The position numbers and the translations under genes were made by a program. From positions 1-24,016 of the forward strand of contig DQHP01000113.1 of assembly GCA_003524435.1 (NCBI GenBank): a DNA stretch of 24,016 nucleotides. The letters are read 5' to 3'. Below the pieces are notes generated by a model, which worked only from the letters and a program-made list of their open reading frames with translations, made no database searches and was not told the origin of the DNA. Shown in pieces: positions 1 through 7,336 of this stretch. The first letter of the stretch is position 1, and each line of letters begins with the position of its first letter. Origin of the DNA: Microbacterium sp. Its GTDB lineage: Bacteria; Actinomycetota; Actinomycetes; Actinomycetales; Microbacteriaceae.

Positions 1-587
1 GGGGCTCCGTGCACGCCGCGCTCGCGAGCGCGGGGTTGACGAACGTCGCGGCGCAACGCATCCGTACTTTCTCGCTCGGGATGCGGCAGCGTCTTTCCCT
101 CGCACGCGCGATCATCGCTAGGCCCCGGATCCTGGTTCTGGATGAGCCGACTAACGGACTCGACGTGGACGGCGTGTTGTGGCTGCGCCATCTTCTTCGG
201 GCATGTGCCGATGAGGGTGCGACCGTGCTGCTCTCATCGCACGTGTTGACGGAGGTAGACCGACTCGCTGACCGCGTCGTGGTGTTGCAAGGTGGACGCA
301 TCACGCTCGATCGCGCGGTCGTCGATACAGACGATGATCTGGGCAGGTGTTCTGTCACGATCGTGGCAGACGAGCCGGGGCAGCTTGCCGAACTGCTCAC
401 AGTAAGAGGAATGACGGTGCTCACCGAGGGGCGCCGACTGATTGTGACCGGACACCGGGCGCGCACAGTGTCAGCACTCGCGTATGACGCAGGCATTTTT
501 CTCGAGTCGGTGTTCGAATCCCAGCGGAGCCTCGAAGACGAGTATCGATCAATGGTCGATGCGGCGGCGATTGGTGCGATCAGATGA
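1..587 (+). CDS. ABC transporter ATP-binding protein, 5' truncated by window edge
   Basis: This is the C-terminal part of an ABC ATPase, open from the first complete codon at base 3, so its start lies outside the window. Visible are the ABC signature in the unusual form SLGMRQRLSLARA, Walker B with D-loop (ILVLDEPTNGLD) and the switch histidine (LLSSHVL). The Walker A part is missing. The GMRQRL signature is typical of the drug/bacitracin/lantibiotic-immunity exporter ATPases, in which a separate permease is encoded next door. The stop overlaps the ATG of the permease by 4 nt (ATGA), so the two are translationally coupled and very likely form one exporter. The two-component system nearby suggests a cell-envelope stress or peptide-resistance role, but this is inferred from context. 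Confidence 0.93.
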   Translation, partial: GSVHAALASAGLTNVAAQRIRTFSLGMRQRLSLARAIIARPRILVLDEPTNGLDVDGVLWLRHLLRACADEGATVLLSSHVLTEVDRLADRVVVLQGGRITLDRAVVDTDDDLGRCSVTIVADEPGQLAELLTVRGMTVLTEGRRLIVTGHRARTVSALAYDAGIFLESVFESQRSLEDEYRSMVDAAAIGAIR

Positions 588-1402
588 GTTCTGTGGCAAC
601 GCGAGCCCGAATGAGGGCAAGCTTCAGGGTCGTTCCGCAGCGATTCACAGACGTCGTTCGGGCAGAGAGAGTGAGGGTGACAACGCTGCGCAGGCCCAAA
701 GCACTTGCCGTCGTTGCGCTTATCGTGGCCGTCGGTTTCGCCGCGCTCACAGCCGCTATTGCACAGGCGGTGAGCGTACTCGGCGGCGTGTACTCAGACG
801 AGGGCGCAGTCCTCCTTTCGCGTGCCGCAGTGTCGGGCGCTACGACCCTTGCGCTCATGGTCGGTGCAATCGCGATCGACGTCACCGGAACTGAGCGGGC
901 TACCGGAGCTCGGCACTTGACGAACCTTGGTACGCCCCGGCGTGGGCGAACCTACCTCGCTCGATTGTGTGTCTTGGCGTGCGGTGGCGGTTTGGTGGGT
1001 TTGAGTGCGCTCGCCGTGTGCACGCTGACGGTCGTTGCAATCAGCGCGGCATCCGGCGTGGAAGATCCATTGGTCTCAGCGGGATTGTCGTTCTCACGTG
1101 TGGTTGGCACACTGCTCACGATGGCGCTTGTCGTCGGATTCGCTCACGGTGTTGTCTGGATCGTCCCGCACACTCTTTCGGCGCTGGGAGTTGTCGTGTC
1201 AGTTGTGTGGTTGGCGCCGATTGTCGTTCGCGTGATGGGTGGCGCCGAGCAAAGCAATGTGCTGCATGTCGTCTTGCGGGCGCTGCCAACGGAGCATCTC
1301 GGCGAGCTTGCCGCTGGTGATGGTACGGGGGTCTCGGTCGCGGTTGCGGGCGCGTGGACCCTCGTCGCGCTGCTGGGGGGTGCGTTACGGCGCCGAGCCT
1401 GA
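584..1402 (+). CDS. ABC transporter permease (integral membrane)
   Basis: The 272-residue protein has a basic N-terminus and about six hydrophobic segments, the first at roughly residues 40-65 and the last near residues 250-265. This is the usual layout of ABC-2-type exporter permeases that pair with a separate ATPase. The ATG overlaps the stop of the upstream ATPase by 4 nt, which fixes the start and implies one complex. I see no diagnostic substrate motif. The gene ends 4 bp from the end of the convergent sensor kinase, and no terminator hairpin is visible in that gap, so antisense read-through is possible. The exporter role is a family inference; the substrate is unknown. Confidence 0.8.
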   Translation: MSSVATRARMRASFRVVPQRFTDVVRAERVRVTTLRRPKALAVVALIVAVGFAALTAAIAQAVSVLGGVYSDEGAVLLSRAAVSGATTLALMVGAIAIDVTGTERATGARHLTNLGTPRRGRTYLARLCVLACGGGLVGLSALAVCTLTVVAISAASGVEDPLVSAGLSFSRVVGTLLTMALVVGFAHGVVWIVPHTLSALGVVVSVVWLAPIVVRVMGGAEQSNVLHVVLRALPTEHLGELAAGDGTGVSVAVAGAWTLVALLGGALRRRA

Positions 1403-1406
1403 TGCG

Positions 1407-2612
1407 CTACAGCCGTGGGAGAGTTGCCGCGAGTTCCCAGCCGTCATTGGCGGGCCCTGTGTGCAAGGTGCCGCCCAACCCGGACACGCGGTCAGTCACC
1501 CGGCGCAGGCCATATCCACCCGACGTCACTCTGGAGTCCTGTTTGCCGTCGGCGGAGTTCCACACCGATAACGTCACGGTGTCTGCGGTCGTCGTGATAG
1601 CAATGCGCACCGTTGAACATCCGACCGCATGTTTGAGAATGTTCGTACTCGCTTCGTTAGCGATATGGATCAGCGCCGTCAACACGGTGTGTGACACTTT
1701 CGGCGCAGCGTCGGGGTGAGAAACCTGGACGTCTGTACCGAAGGCCTCAAGTCTGCCCCGAAGGGTGGATAGTGTTTCGATGAGGTTGTCATGGCGGACG
1801 ACATCGTCGGTCCCGACGGCAGTTACGGGGGAATCGTCGAGGCTAGGGTCCCCGTGTACGAAGTGCATCATGCGCCGGATATCGGTCATTGCCTGTGTTG
1901 CCGACTCGATGATCGCGTGTGTTGAGCGGGTGTTGTGAGCATTGCCGGGGGCGAGCTCGAGCGCATGTGAATGCATGAGTACGATCGTGATGTCGTGCGC
2001 GATGATGTTGTGCAGTTCGTCAATGATGCGCTCTCGCTCGGCCCGCAGCACGGCTGCCGCCTCTTCGGCGAGTCGGGCGTTGTCGGCGAGCAAATTCTGT
2101 TGGCGCGTGCGGCTCGCGCGCAGGCTTAGCCCTACGAGCCCCGAGGCGATGGCAATGATGAACGTTGAGACCATGCCCAGCTGAGATGCGCTCTGATCGA
2201 CCAGATGCCAAGTGAAGGACCAACTGACGACGGCCAACGCGTACACACTGGATAACCAGACGCTGCAGGTATAGACGACGAGTCCGACGATGACCGCGAG
2301 CGCGAGGGTGTACGTTCCGCCCGCGCTGATGCGCAGGGCGATGAGTCCTCCGAGCAGAAGTAACCCCGCGGCCATCGGCGGCGATTGTGCGAACAGGATG
2401 ATGATGAGAAGGAGGCCGATATCGACGAGGCTGGCGCTCGTCCACGCGTTGCTGTCGCTGAATCGAAGGACACCGATCGTCACGATGGCGAGCGTGACAA
2501 TCGCGATCAGTGCAATGCGCGAACCCCGGGGCAAAGGCCATGACCCAAAAAATCGCTCACGCGAAATGGTGTTCAGGTCGATCGCCCGTCCGAACCATCG
2601 TCTTTCAGCCAT
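1407..2612 (-). CDS. Sensor histidine kinase, LuxR-type two-component family (HisKA_3)
   Basis: The 401-residue kinase has about six membrane segments between residues 32 and 165. A coiled linker rich in Arg, Ala and Glu (about 170-195) leads to an HisKA_3 dimerisation domain with the phospho-acceptor at H201 (context DELHNIIAHD). The HATPase domain shows an N-box (NEASTNILKHA, 319-329) and a G-box (SGGYGLRRV, 364-372). Its D-box region reads WNSADG, less canonical than DDG. There is little extracytoplasmic sequence, so the signal is probably sensed within or at the membrane, as in kinases responding to peptides or envelope damage. It lies 24 nt downstream of a 30-codon hydrophobic peptide on the same strand and should phosphorylate the divergent response regulator at 2882-3538. 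Confidence 0.93.
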   Translation of the reverse strand: MAERRWFGRAIDLNTISRERFFGSWPLPRGSRIALIAIVTLAIVTIGVLRFSDSNAWTSASLVDIGLLLIIILFAQSPPMAAGLLLLGGLIALRISAGGTYTLALAVIVGLVVYTCSVWLSSVYALAVVSWSFTWHLVDQSASQLGMVSTFIIAIASGLVGLSLRASRTRQQNLLADNARLAEEAAAVLRAERERIIDELHNIIAHDITIVLMHSHALELAPGNAHNTRSTHAIIESATQAMTDIRRMMHFVHGDPSLDDSPVTAVGTDDVVRHDNLIETLSTLRGRLEAFGTDVQVSHPDAAPKVSHTVLTALIHIANEASTNILKHAVGCSTVRIAITTTADTVTLSVWNSADGKQDSRVTSGGYGLRRVTDRVSGLGGTLHTGPANDGWELAATLPRL

Positions 2613-2636
2613 CTCACCATTATGTGTGAGCGAGGA

Positions 2637-2729
2637 TTAGCTGCAGATTTTGAGTGCGTGGCACAACCATTCGAAAATGGCGGGAGGAGCTACGACGATG
2701 ATCGCCTGGACGAAATACGTTGTGAACAT
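2637..2729 (-). CDS. Putative 30-residue hydrophobic peptide upstream of the sensor kinase
   Basis: This reading frame is preceded by a good ribosome-binding site (AAAGGAA, 5 nt before the ATG). It encodes a peptide beginning MFTTYFVQ, with a hydrophobic core (AIIVVAPPAIFEWL) and a short C-terminal tail holding two cysteines five residues apart (CHALKIC) before a final serine. It is on the kinase strand and ends 24 nt before the kinase start, so both are probably co-transcribed. The frame stays open further upstream to 2849, but only this ATG has an obvious Shine-Dalgarno sequence. I recognise no family. It could be a pheromone or toxin precursor, a kinase-modulating membrane peptide, or a leader peptide. 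Its existence rests on ribosome-binding site, composition and position only. Confidence 0.5.
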   Translation of the reverse strand: MFTTYFVQAIIVVAPPAIFEWLCHALKICS

Positions 2730-2787
2730 GGCGCTTCCTTTGAGATGAGTGCCACGCGGCTGTCGCGTTGCCTTAATCGGCAGGCTA

Positions 2788-2820
2788 CTTTGGCGCGTGT
2801 GACGCGCACGAGCGCCAAAG
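2788..2820. promoter_or_regulatory. 9-bp inverted repeat, candidate response-regulator operator
   Basis: CTTTGGCGC (2788-2796) and GCGCCAAAG (2812-2820) are perfect inverted repeats separated by 15 nt. The spacer adds three further base pairs (2797-2799 with 2807-2809). On the minus strand, a -10-like TAGCCT (2787-2782) lies directly downstream, so the repeat covers the -35 region of a promoter for the small peptide and kinase. A dyad at this place suits an activator site for the neighbouring NarL-type response regulator. An RNA hairpin role is an alternative, but no U-tract follows. Confidence 0.5.
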
Positions 2821-2836
2821 ATCTTAAGGTCGTACA

Positions 2837-2864
2837 ACTTTCGGCGCACGTGTCGAAGTATGCT
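2837..2864 (+). promoter_or_regulatory. Second copy of the ACTTT(C)GGCGC element with promoter of the response regulator
   Basis: ACTTTCGGCGCACGTGTCG (2837-2855) resembles the left part of the upstream inverted repeat, ACTTTGGCGCGTGTGACG (2787-2804). It is followed by a -10-like TATGCT at 2859-2864. The copy therefore covers the -35 region of the response regulator promoter, as the first copy does for the peptide and kinase. This matches autoregulation of both divergent units. The assignment is by pattern only. Confidence 0.4.
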
Positions 2865-2881
2865 GTGCCATGCTGTAGACC

Positions 2882-3538
2882 ATGTCCTCGATTCGTGTGT
2901 TGATCGCTGACGACGAAGCGCTTGTGCGACACGCTCTTCGCGCCTACGTCAGCGCGAACGACCGTTTATCCGTGGTGGGCGAAGCCTCGAACGGAATTGA
3001 GGCGGTTGAGCTGAGTCGCGAGCTCCAGCCAGACATAGTGGTCATGGATCTGCGTATGCCTGTGATGAACGGCATCGAGGCGACCAGGGCGATTACCTCT
3101 GAGCTTCCCGGCACGACGGTGATTGCGGTGACGACCTTCTCTACCGAGCGCTACGTCATCGCGGCGCTCCAGGCGGGGGCGGCTGGCTATGTTGTAAAGG
3201 ACACGCCCCCGGAGGGAATTATCGAGGCGATCATCGACGTTCATGAGGGACGTTCGGTGCTGTCCGCGCAGGTGACAGGTGAACTCATCAACGCGGTGCG
3301 AGCAGGGGGGACAGAGCTGTCCCGGGTGGGACACGCGGTCGAAGCGCTGACGGAGCGTGAGCTGTCGATCGTTGAGTTCCTCGCGCAGGGGATGTCTAAT
3401 GCTGAGATTGCGAACGAACTTCATTTGTCGCAAGCCACGATCAAAACCCAGCTCAGCCGCATCTTCGGCAAGTGGGGTGTCCGTGATCGGGTGCAGGTGC
3501 TCATTCACGCAGTGAAGGCAAATCTCGTTCAGCTGTAA
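2882..3538 (+). CDS. Response regulator, NarL/LuxR family
   Basis: The 218-residue protein has an N-terminal receiver domain with the acidic pocket D10-D11, the phospho-acceptor D56 (VVMDLRMP), a conserved Thr in the AVTTF stretch and the conserved lysine in YVVKD. A C-terminal LuxR-type helix-turn-helix follows (LTERELSIVEFLAQGMSNAEIANEL and onward, about residues 154-205). It should be phosphorylated by the divergent kinase at 1407-2612 and bind DNA as a dimer. The ATG at 2882 places the IRVLIADDE strand correctly, but has no clear Shine-Dalgarno sequence. Likely targets are the shared intergenic region and the exporter operon; this is inferred from position. Confidence 0.95.
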   Translation: MSSIRVLIADDEALVRHALRAYVSANDRLSVVGEASNGIEAVELSRELQPDIVVMDLRMPVMNGIEATRAITSELPGTTVIAVTTFSTERYVIAALQAGAAGYVVKDTPPEGIIEAIIDVHEGRSVLSAQVTGELINAVRAGGTELSRVGHAVEALTERELSIVEFLAQGMSNAEIANELHLSQATIKTQLSRIFGKWGVRDRVQVLIHAVKANLVQL

Positions 3539-3557
3539 ATTCTGCGGGTCGGACGGG

Positions 3558-4550
3558 TCAGCCGAAGGCGAGCAAACGCGCGGGGTTCGATGTCACCATG
3601 GTCGTGACCACCTCATCGCCGATGGCTGTGCGCAGGCGCGGCAGATAGCGCTCGCCGAGGTAGGCGAGGCCGGGCATCCCGCCGTACGAGATGTAACGAG
3701 AGCTGCGCGCGACGTCGCCGCCGAGCAAAATGCGTTCGGCGCCTCCAGCCGCGACGACTTGCTCCGTCAGGGCTAGGAGTTCTGGCTCGGTGCGGATGCG
3801 AGGTCGCGCAACGGAGTCGTAGCCGAGATACGCGCCGCGCTCGAGGAGCGAGATATGCAGTGCGGCATCCGGATTGCGGTCGGCGTGCGCGAGCACCACA
3901 CGATCGGATGCTACGCCCTCAGCTTGCAACAGATCGAGCACTTCGTGGGCCCCGGTACAGAACTCCAGATGGATCATGAGCGGGGCATTGGTGGCGCGGT
4001 GCGCGGCAGCGAGGGCATCAAGCGTGGTGCGCTCGAATGCGCTGATGTGCCAATAGCCGATGCCGCCCTTGAGGATGCCGGCGCGGATGCGCTCGCCGGC
4101 CGATGTTCGTGCGGCGGTGACATCAGGAGTCTCGAAGGTCTCCGCGTCATCGGCGGCCATTCCCACGGTGAGATCAGAGAGGAACAGTGCGGTGAGGTGC
4201 TCAACGGTCCACACCTGCATCGGATGGTCATCGCCGTAGTGCGCTTCGCGGTGCAGCCCCGTCGAGGCGACGATCTGCACACCGGTGGCCTTGCTGATGC
4301 GGGCGAGGGCTTCGGGGTTGCGGCCAAGGCCAAAGGGCGTGGCATCTATCATCGCGGCAAAGCCGCTCGCCCTCAGCAACGCGGCTTCCGCGCCTGATGC
4401 ATCTTCATCGTCAAGCTCATCTCCCGGCAGGAGAGGGGAGACCTGGAACAGGTGTTCGTGATAATTTGTCGACCCGAGCTCGGCCGGTGCGATATCGCCA
4501 AGAACAGTGCGAATCGCCGCGGGCTTTCGGGTCCTCGTATGCGGGATCAT
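3558..4550 (-). CDS. Phosphotriesterase-family metal-dependent hydrolase (PTE/PLL-like)
   Basis: This is a 330-residue TIM-barrel amidohydrolase of the phosphotriesterase family. All six binuclear-metal ligands expected for the family can be placed: H31 and H33 (NYHEHLF), the carboxylated lysine K161 (ILKGGIG), H194 (MIHLEF), H222 (VLAHAD) and D279 (LLGGDVA). Members hydrolyse lactones, including acyl-homoserine lactones, or organophosphates; the native substrate cannot be read from sequence. I chose the ATG at 4550 because the family begins just before the RTVLGD strand and an upstream extension would overlap the CGNR gene. A GAAGAGG stretch lies immediately upstream. It follows the CGNR regulator by 10 bp, so the two form an operon, divergent from an EamA transporter. 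Together they look like a uptake/efflux-plus-hydrolysis unit for one small molecule. Confidence 0.88.
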   Translation of the reverse strand: MIPHTRTRKPAAIRTVLGDIAPAELGSTNYHEHLFQVSPLLPGDELDDEDASGAEAALLRASGFAAMIDATPFGLGRNPEALARISKATGVQIVASTGLHREAHYGDDHPMQVWTVEHLTALFLSDLTVGMAADDAETFETPDVTAARTSAGERIRAGILKGGIGYWHISAFERTTLDALAAAHRATNAPLMIHLEFCTGAHEVLDLLQAEGVASDRVVLAHADRNPDAALHISLLERGAYLGYDSVARPRIRTEPELLALTEQVVAAGGAERILLGGDVARSSRYISYGGMPGLAYLGERYLPRLRTAIGDEVVTTMVTSNPARLLAFG

Positions 4551-4560
4551 CCTCTTCAGG

Positions 4561-5106
4561 CTATCGCGTTGTCTCCTTGGCCCGACGCACGCGGTAGGCC
4601 GCGACGGCGTTGCGGTTCGCGCACGCCGTCGAGCAGTAGCGGCGGGATCGATTTCGTGTGAGGTCCAGCGCGACGGCGGAACACCCCTCGTCCGCGCACA
4701 CGGAAAGTCGACCGCCCTCCTCGGCGCGTACAACATCGATGAGTGCCATCGCAGTTTCTACGAGGATGCGCTCGGCGAGGGGGCGCTCGTCTGCGACGGC
4801 ATGAAGGTGCCAGTCGGCGTCGTCGTGTCGGACGAGTCGGGCGTCGAAGGTTACGTCGTGCAGCGCGTGGTTGATCCCTTTGACCATCTCGTCGCGGGAC
4901 GCGATCAGCATCGCGCGCAGTCGCGGCCGAAGCGCGCGCACCGTCTCGAGCTCTGCGGAGTCACGGTCGATTTTTCCCGTGTAGGGGTGTTCAAGAAGGA
5001 AGCCGCGGAACTCGTCTGCCGATGCGAGGGTGTCTGGCTCTTCTGCGGTGTTGACGAGGTGCACGGCGGTGCGCAGCGCTTCAACTGTGTCATCGGTGAA
5101 CAACAT
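4561..5106 (-). CDS. CGNR zinc-finger transcriptional regulator (ABATE-type)
   Basis: The 181-residue protein has the N-terminal ABATE region (about 1-125) and a C-terminal CGNR zinc finger. Zinc-binding cysteines are C137, C142, C158 and C162, in the context LDLTRNRSRRYCS and CANRNAVAAYRVRR. The name-giving CGNR tetrad reads CANR here. Proteins of this class in actinobacteria are putative DNA-binding regulators, often next to transporters. The start has a proper Shine-Dalgarno sequence (AAGGTG, 5 nt before ATG). It is the first gene of an operon with the phosphotriesterase-like hydrolase and is divergent from the EamA transporter, whose promoter carries a large palindrome that this protein probably binds. 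Confidence 0.9.
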   Translation of the reverse strand: MLFTDDTVEALRTAVHLVNTAEEPDTLASADEFRGFLLEHPYTGKIDRDSAELETVRALRPRLRAMLIASRDEMVKGINHALHDVTFDARLVRHDDADWHLHAVADERPLAERILVETAMALIDVVRAEEGGRLSVCADEGCSAVALDLTRNRSRRYCSTACANRNAVAAYRVRRAKETTR

Positions 5107-5107
5107 A

Positions 5108-5166
5108 TTGACACCTTACCGACCGAGTTCTAATGTCATTTACCATGAGCGCTTTGGCAAATGACA
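5108..5166 (+). promoter_or_regulatory. Promoter with 33-bp palindromic operator in front of the EamA transporter
   Basis: TTGACA (5108-5113), a 17-nt spacer and TAATGT (5131-5136) form a credible promoter. Over its -10 and start site lies a palindrome: TGTCATTT (5134-5141) matches AAATGACA (5159-5166) perfectly, and CCA (5143-5145) matches TGG (5155-5157). That is 11 of 12 pairs around a 9-nt centre. A TTGCCA element on the minus strand (5160-5155) may serve the divergent CGNR gene. The layout fits a repressor that blocks the transporter and possibly itself. Confidence 0.6.
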
Positions 5167-6122
5167 CGCGTCGGTCGGCGTTGCAACTCGGATTGCCACT
5201 CGCCATCGGAGCCGCGGTCACCTTCGGCATGTCAGGTGCCTGGGCGCGCGGACTCATCGACGCGGGGTGGACACCAGGTGCTGCAGTCACTGTTCGCATC
5301 TGGGTGGCCGCGCTGGTGCTGCTCATTCCCACGCTGATCGCGCTACGCGGGCGGTGGCGATTGCTGCGCAAGAACGCGCGGATCATCGGGGCATACGGAC
5401 TACTCGCCGTGATGGCGACGCAGCTTTTCTACTTTCAGGCTGTTGCCGTAATGGATGTCGGGCTCGCGCTGCTCATCGAATACACCGCGCCGATCGCCGT
5501 CGTCCTGTGGCTCTGGCTGCGGCGGGGCGAGCGGCCGACCGTGCGCAGTATCATCGGCGCCGCCGTGGCATTCATCGGGCTCATTCTCATGCTCGACGTC
5601 CTCGCCGGCAGCTCGGTCGACATCGGCGGGGTGCTGTGGGCGTTTGGGGCGATGATCGGTGCCGCCGCGTACTTCCTGCTGTCGGGCACGCGCGACACAG
5701 GGCTGCCGCCGATTGTGCTGGCCGGTGCCGGACTGGTCATCGGAGCGGTCGGACTGAGCACCGCGGGTCTCGTCGGGATCCTTCCCATGGTGTGGAACAC
5801 GAACGACGTCACCTACCGGTTCGGAACTGTGCCCTGGTTCGTGCCGGTGCTCGCCATCGGCCTGATTGCCACCGCCTTGGCCTACGTTCTCGGGATCGCA
5901 TCCACCCGACGGCTGGGTTCACGACTTGCATCGTTCATCGCGCTCGCCGAGGTGATCGTCGCGCTGCTGTTCGGCTGGGCTCTGCTGGGGCAGCTGCCGA
6001 ACGCGATCCAGGGGATCGGCGCCGCGCTGGTGTTCGTCGGAGTCGTGGTTGTCAAACTGGGAGAGCCAGCGGCTGCAAACTCGGGCGACCCAGCGCTCGC
6101 GGCCTCGCCGGGCGACATCTGA
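5145..6122 (+). CDS. EamA/DMT-family transporter
   Basis: This is a roughly 325-residue integral membrane protein with about ten hydrophobic segments arranged as two EamA repeats. The first repeat begins near residue 15 (LPLAIGAAVTFGMSGAWARG) and includes LLIEYTAPIAVVLWLW. The second includes RLASFIALAEVIVALLFGW. These are hallmark EamA/RhaT positions. The family exports or imports amino acids and other small metabolites across the cytoplasmic membrane. An in-frame ATG also exists at 5133, but it overlaps the -10 element. I prefer 5145, which lies 8 nt behind the -10 hexamer and would give a leaderless message; no Shine-Dalgarno sequence precedes either. The C-terminal tail is short and polar. 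Regulation by the divergent CGNR protein is likely. Confidence 0.92.
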   Translation: MSALANDTRRSALQLGLPLAIGAAVTFGMSGAWARGLIDAGWTPGAAVTVRIWVAALVLLIPTLIALRGRWRLLRKNARIIGAYGLLAVMATQLFYFQAVAVMDVGLALLIEYTAPIAVVLWLWLRRGERPTVRSIIGAAVAFIGLILMLDVLAGSSVDIGGVLWAFGAMIGAAAYFLLSGTRDTGLPPIVLAGAGLVIGAVGLSTAGLVGILPMVWNTNDVTYRFGTVPWFVPVLAIGLIATALAYVLGIASTRRLGSRLASFIALAEVIVALLFGWALLGQLPNAIQGIGAALVFVGVVVVKLGEPAAANSGDPALAASPGDI

Positions 6123-6246
6123 CGCTTCGAGCCGGCCGAATCTCGCGGCGTCGTCACATGTCGACATCATCCCCGTGCACGACTCCGCCGTTCGTCGGCT
6201 ACTCTCGTTAGTCACTGCCGATTGTGAAGGAGCGGGCGTAACGACT

Positions 6247-7218
6247 GTGCGCGACACCACAAGCAGCGGCGACGACGCGAAAGAACGGTTCGCGGCCATC
6301 ATGCGAACGCCGAGGAGGGCTGCGCTGATCAGCGGCGCCCTGGTTCCGGTCGCACTGGCGGTGAATCTCTTTGTGCTCGAGAACATATCTTGGCCGTTAC
6401 TTGGTGTTCCCGTGGTTGCGACGTTGGTCTGTGTCTTGGCGATGTGGAACGTCATCAACTTCTCGCCGAGCGTGGTCGCCAGGTTGGAAGGCCTGTCGCC
6501 CGCGGTCGGGGGACGATTCACGCTGTGGAAGGCGGGAGTCGGAGATTACGAGGGCACACCTTTCGCGTACGGGACGGATCACCAGCGGTTCGGCATGCTC
6601 AACTACACCGTTCAGGGCATGCCGGTCGAGATCGGTCATCTGGCCTCTCAGGTGTCGGCCCGCGCAGTGGCGCCGACTGGTCGACGTCATGCGTACGTTG
6701 TCGTCCGTCTGCCGGAGCGCCTGCCGCACATGATTCTGAGCTTTGGGCATCTCTCGCGAGTCCTGGGTGTACGAATTGCCCCCGACCAGTGGCACCGATC
6801 ACAGCGTGTCGATGTGGGGAGCGGGCGCGGATCCCGACTTTTCGTCGGCGATGGCGGTGAGCAGATCGCTCGCGGTTTCTTCAACCGTGAGATGGTGCAG
6901 CTGTTCCGGCTGGTCGGCCGTCATTACGATGTCGAGATCAAGGATCGAAACCTCTATCTGTATGCGGCCAGATCGGCGGCGGCAGGTACCGCGAATCGCT
7001 GGAGCGCGCAGCGTGCGCTCATCGAGAACCTCGCAGCCTCGATGGCGAACTCCGGGGTATGGGACCTTGTGCGCCGCCAGAGTCGGGGCCGTGGACCCGT
7101 CTACCGCGCTCTTCGTGCGGATGTCGCACGGGGGGCGGCGATCTTCTTCTCCGTGGCTGGTGTTGCCGTCGTCGTGCTCTCGGCCATCGTAATCAACGCC
7201 GCTGGCTTGCTTGAGTGA
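6247..7218 (+). CDS. Hypothetical membrane protein, function not recognised
   Basis: I do not recognise a family. The protein of about 323 residues has two hydrophobic segments near residues 27-45 and 50-70, a cytoplasm-like soluble domain of about 200 residues, and one C-terminal membrane segment (AIFFSVAGVAVVVLSAIVI). The soluble part has a WKAGVGDYEGTPFAYGT stretch, an Arg/Val-rich strand (HAYVVVRLPERLPHMIL) and a YDVEIKDRNLYLYAA strand, suggesting a mixed alpha/beta or beta-rich fold. The frame is open from 6049, but that part overlaps EamA. I chose the GTG at 6247 because GAAGGAG (6226-6232) lies upstream, though the 14-nt spacing is long; ATG at 6301 is the alternative. A TACTCT (6200-6205) may be the -10 element. 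Confidence 0.7.
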   Translation: MRDTTSSGDDAKERFAAIMRTPRRAALISGALVPVALAVNLFVLENISWPLLGVPVVATLVCVLAMWNVINFSPSVVARLEGLSPAVGGRFTLWKAGVGDYEGTPFAYGTDHQRFGMLNYTVQGMPVEIGHLASQVSARAVAPTGRRHAYVVVRLPERLPHMILSFGHLSRVLGVRIAPDQWHRSQRVDVGSGRGSRLFVGDGGEQIARGFFNREMVQLFRLVGRHYDVEIKDRNLYLYAARSAAAGTANRWSAQRALIENLAASMANSGVWDLVRRQSRGRGPVYRALRADVARGAAIFFSVAGVAVVVLSAIVINAAGLLE

Positions 7219-7336
7219 TCGCGACTGCGAGAGAAGGTATTGCTCGGCGTCACTTCGCTGATTCGAGATCAGCCTCCCGGATGTCGCTTCGTCGCTCTGC
7301 TCGGCACGGACGTCGAAACGTGGAATATTAGGCAAC

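Noticed and set aside
1403..1406. Possible terminator between the convergent exporter permease and kinase genes
   Set aside because: Only 4 bp separate the genes and no convincing hairpin is visible around the stops.
2622..2903. Plus-strand open frame of about 93 codons across the divergent intergenic region
   Set aside because: It overlaps the kinase start region, the inverted repeat and the start of the response regulator. It has no ribosome-binding site and unremarkable composition.
5267..6211. Second plus-strand frame of about 314 codons inside the EamA gene
   Set aside because: Very rich in Arg, Ala and His, as expected for a shifted frame of a membrane protein in high-GC DNA.
7257..7273. 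6-bp hairpin GCTGAT/ATCAGC after the first unknown membrane protein
   Set aside because: Short stem, no U-tract and only moderate G+C, so too weak to call a terminator.
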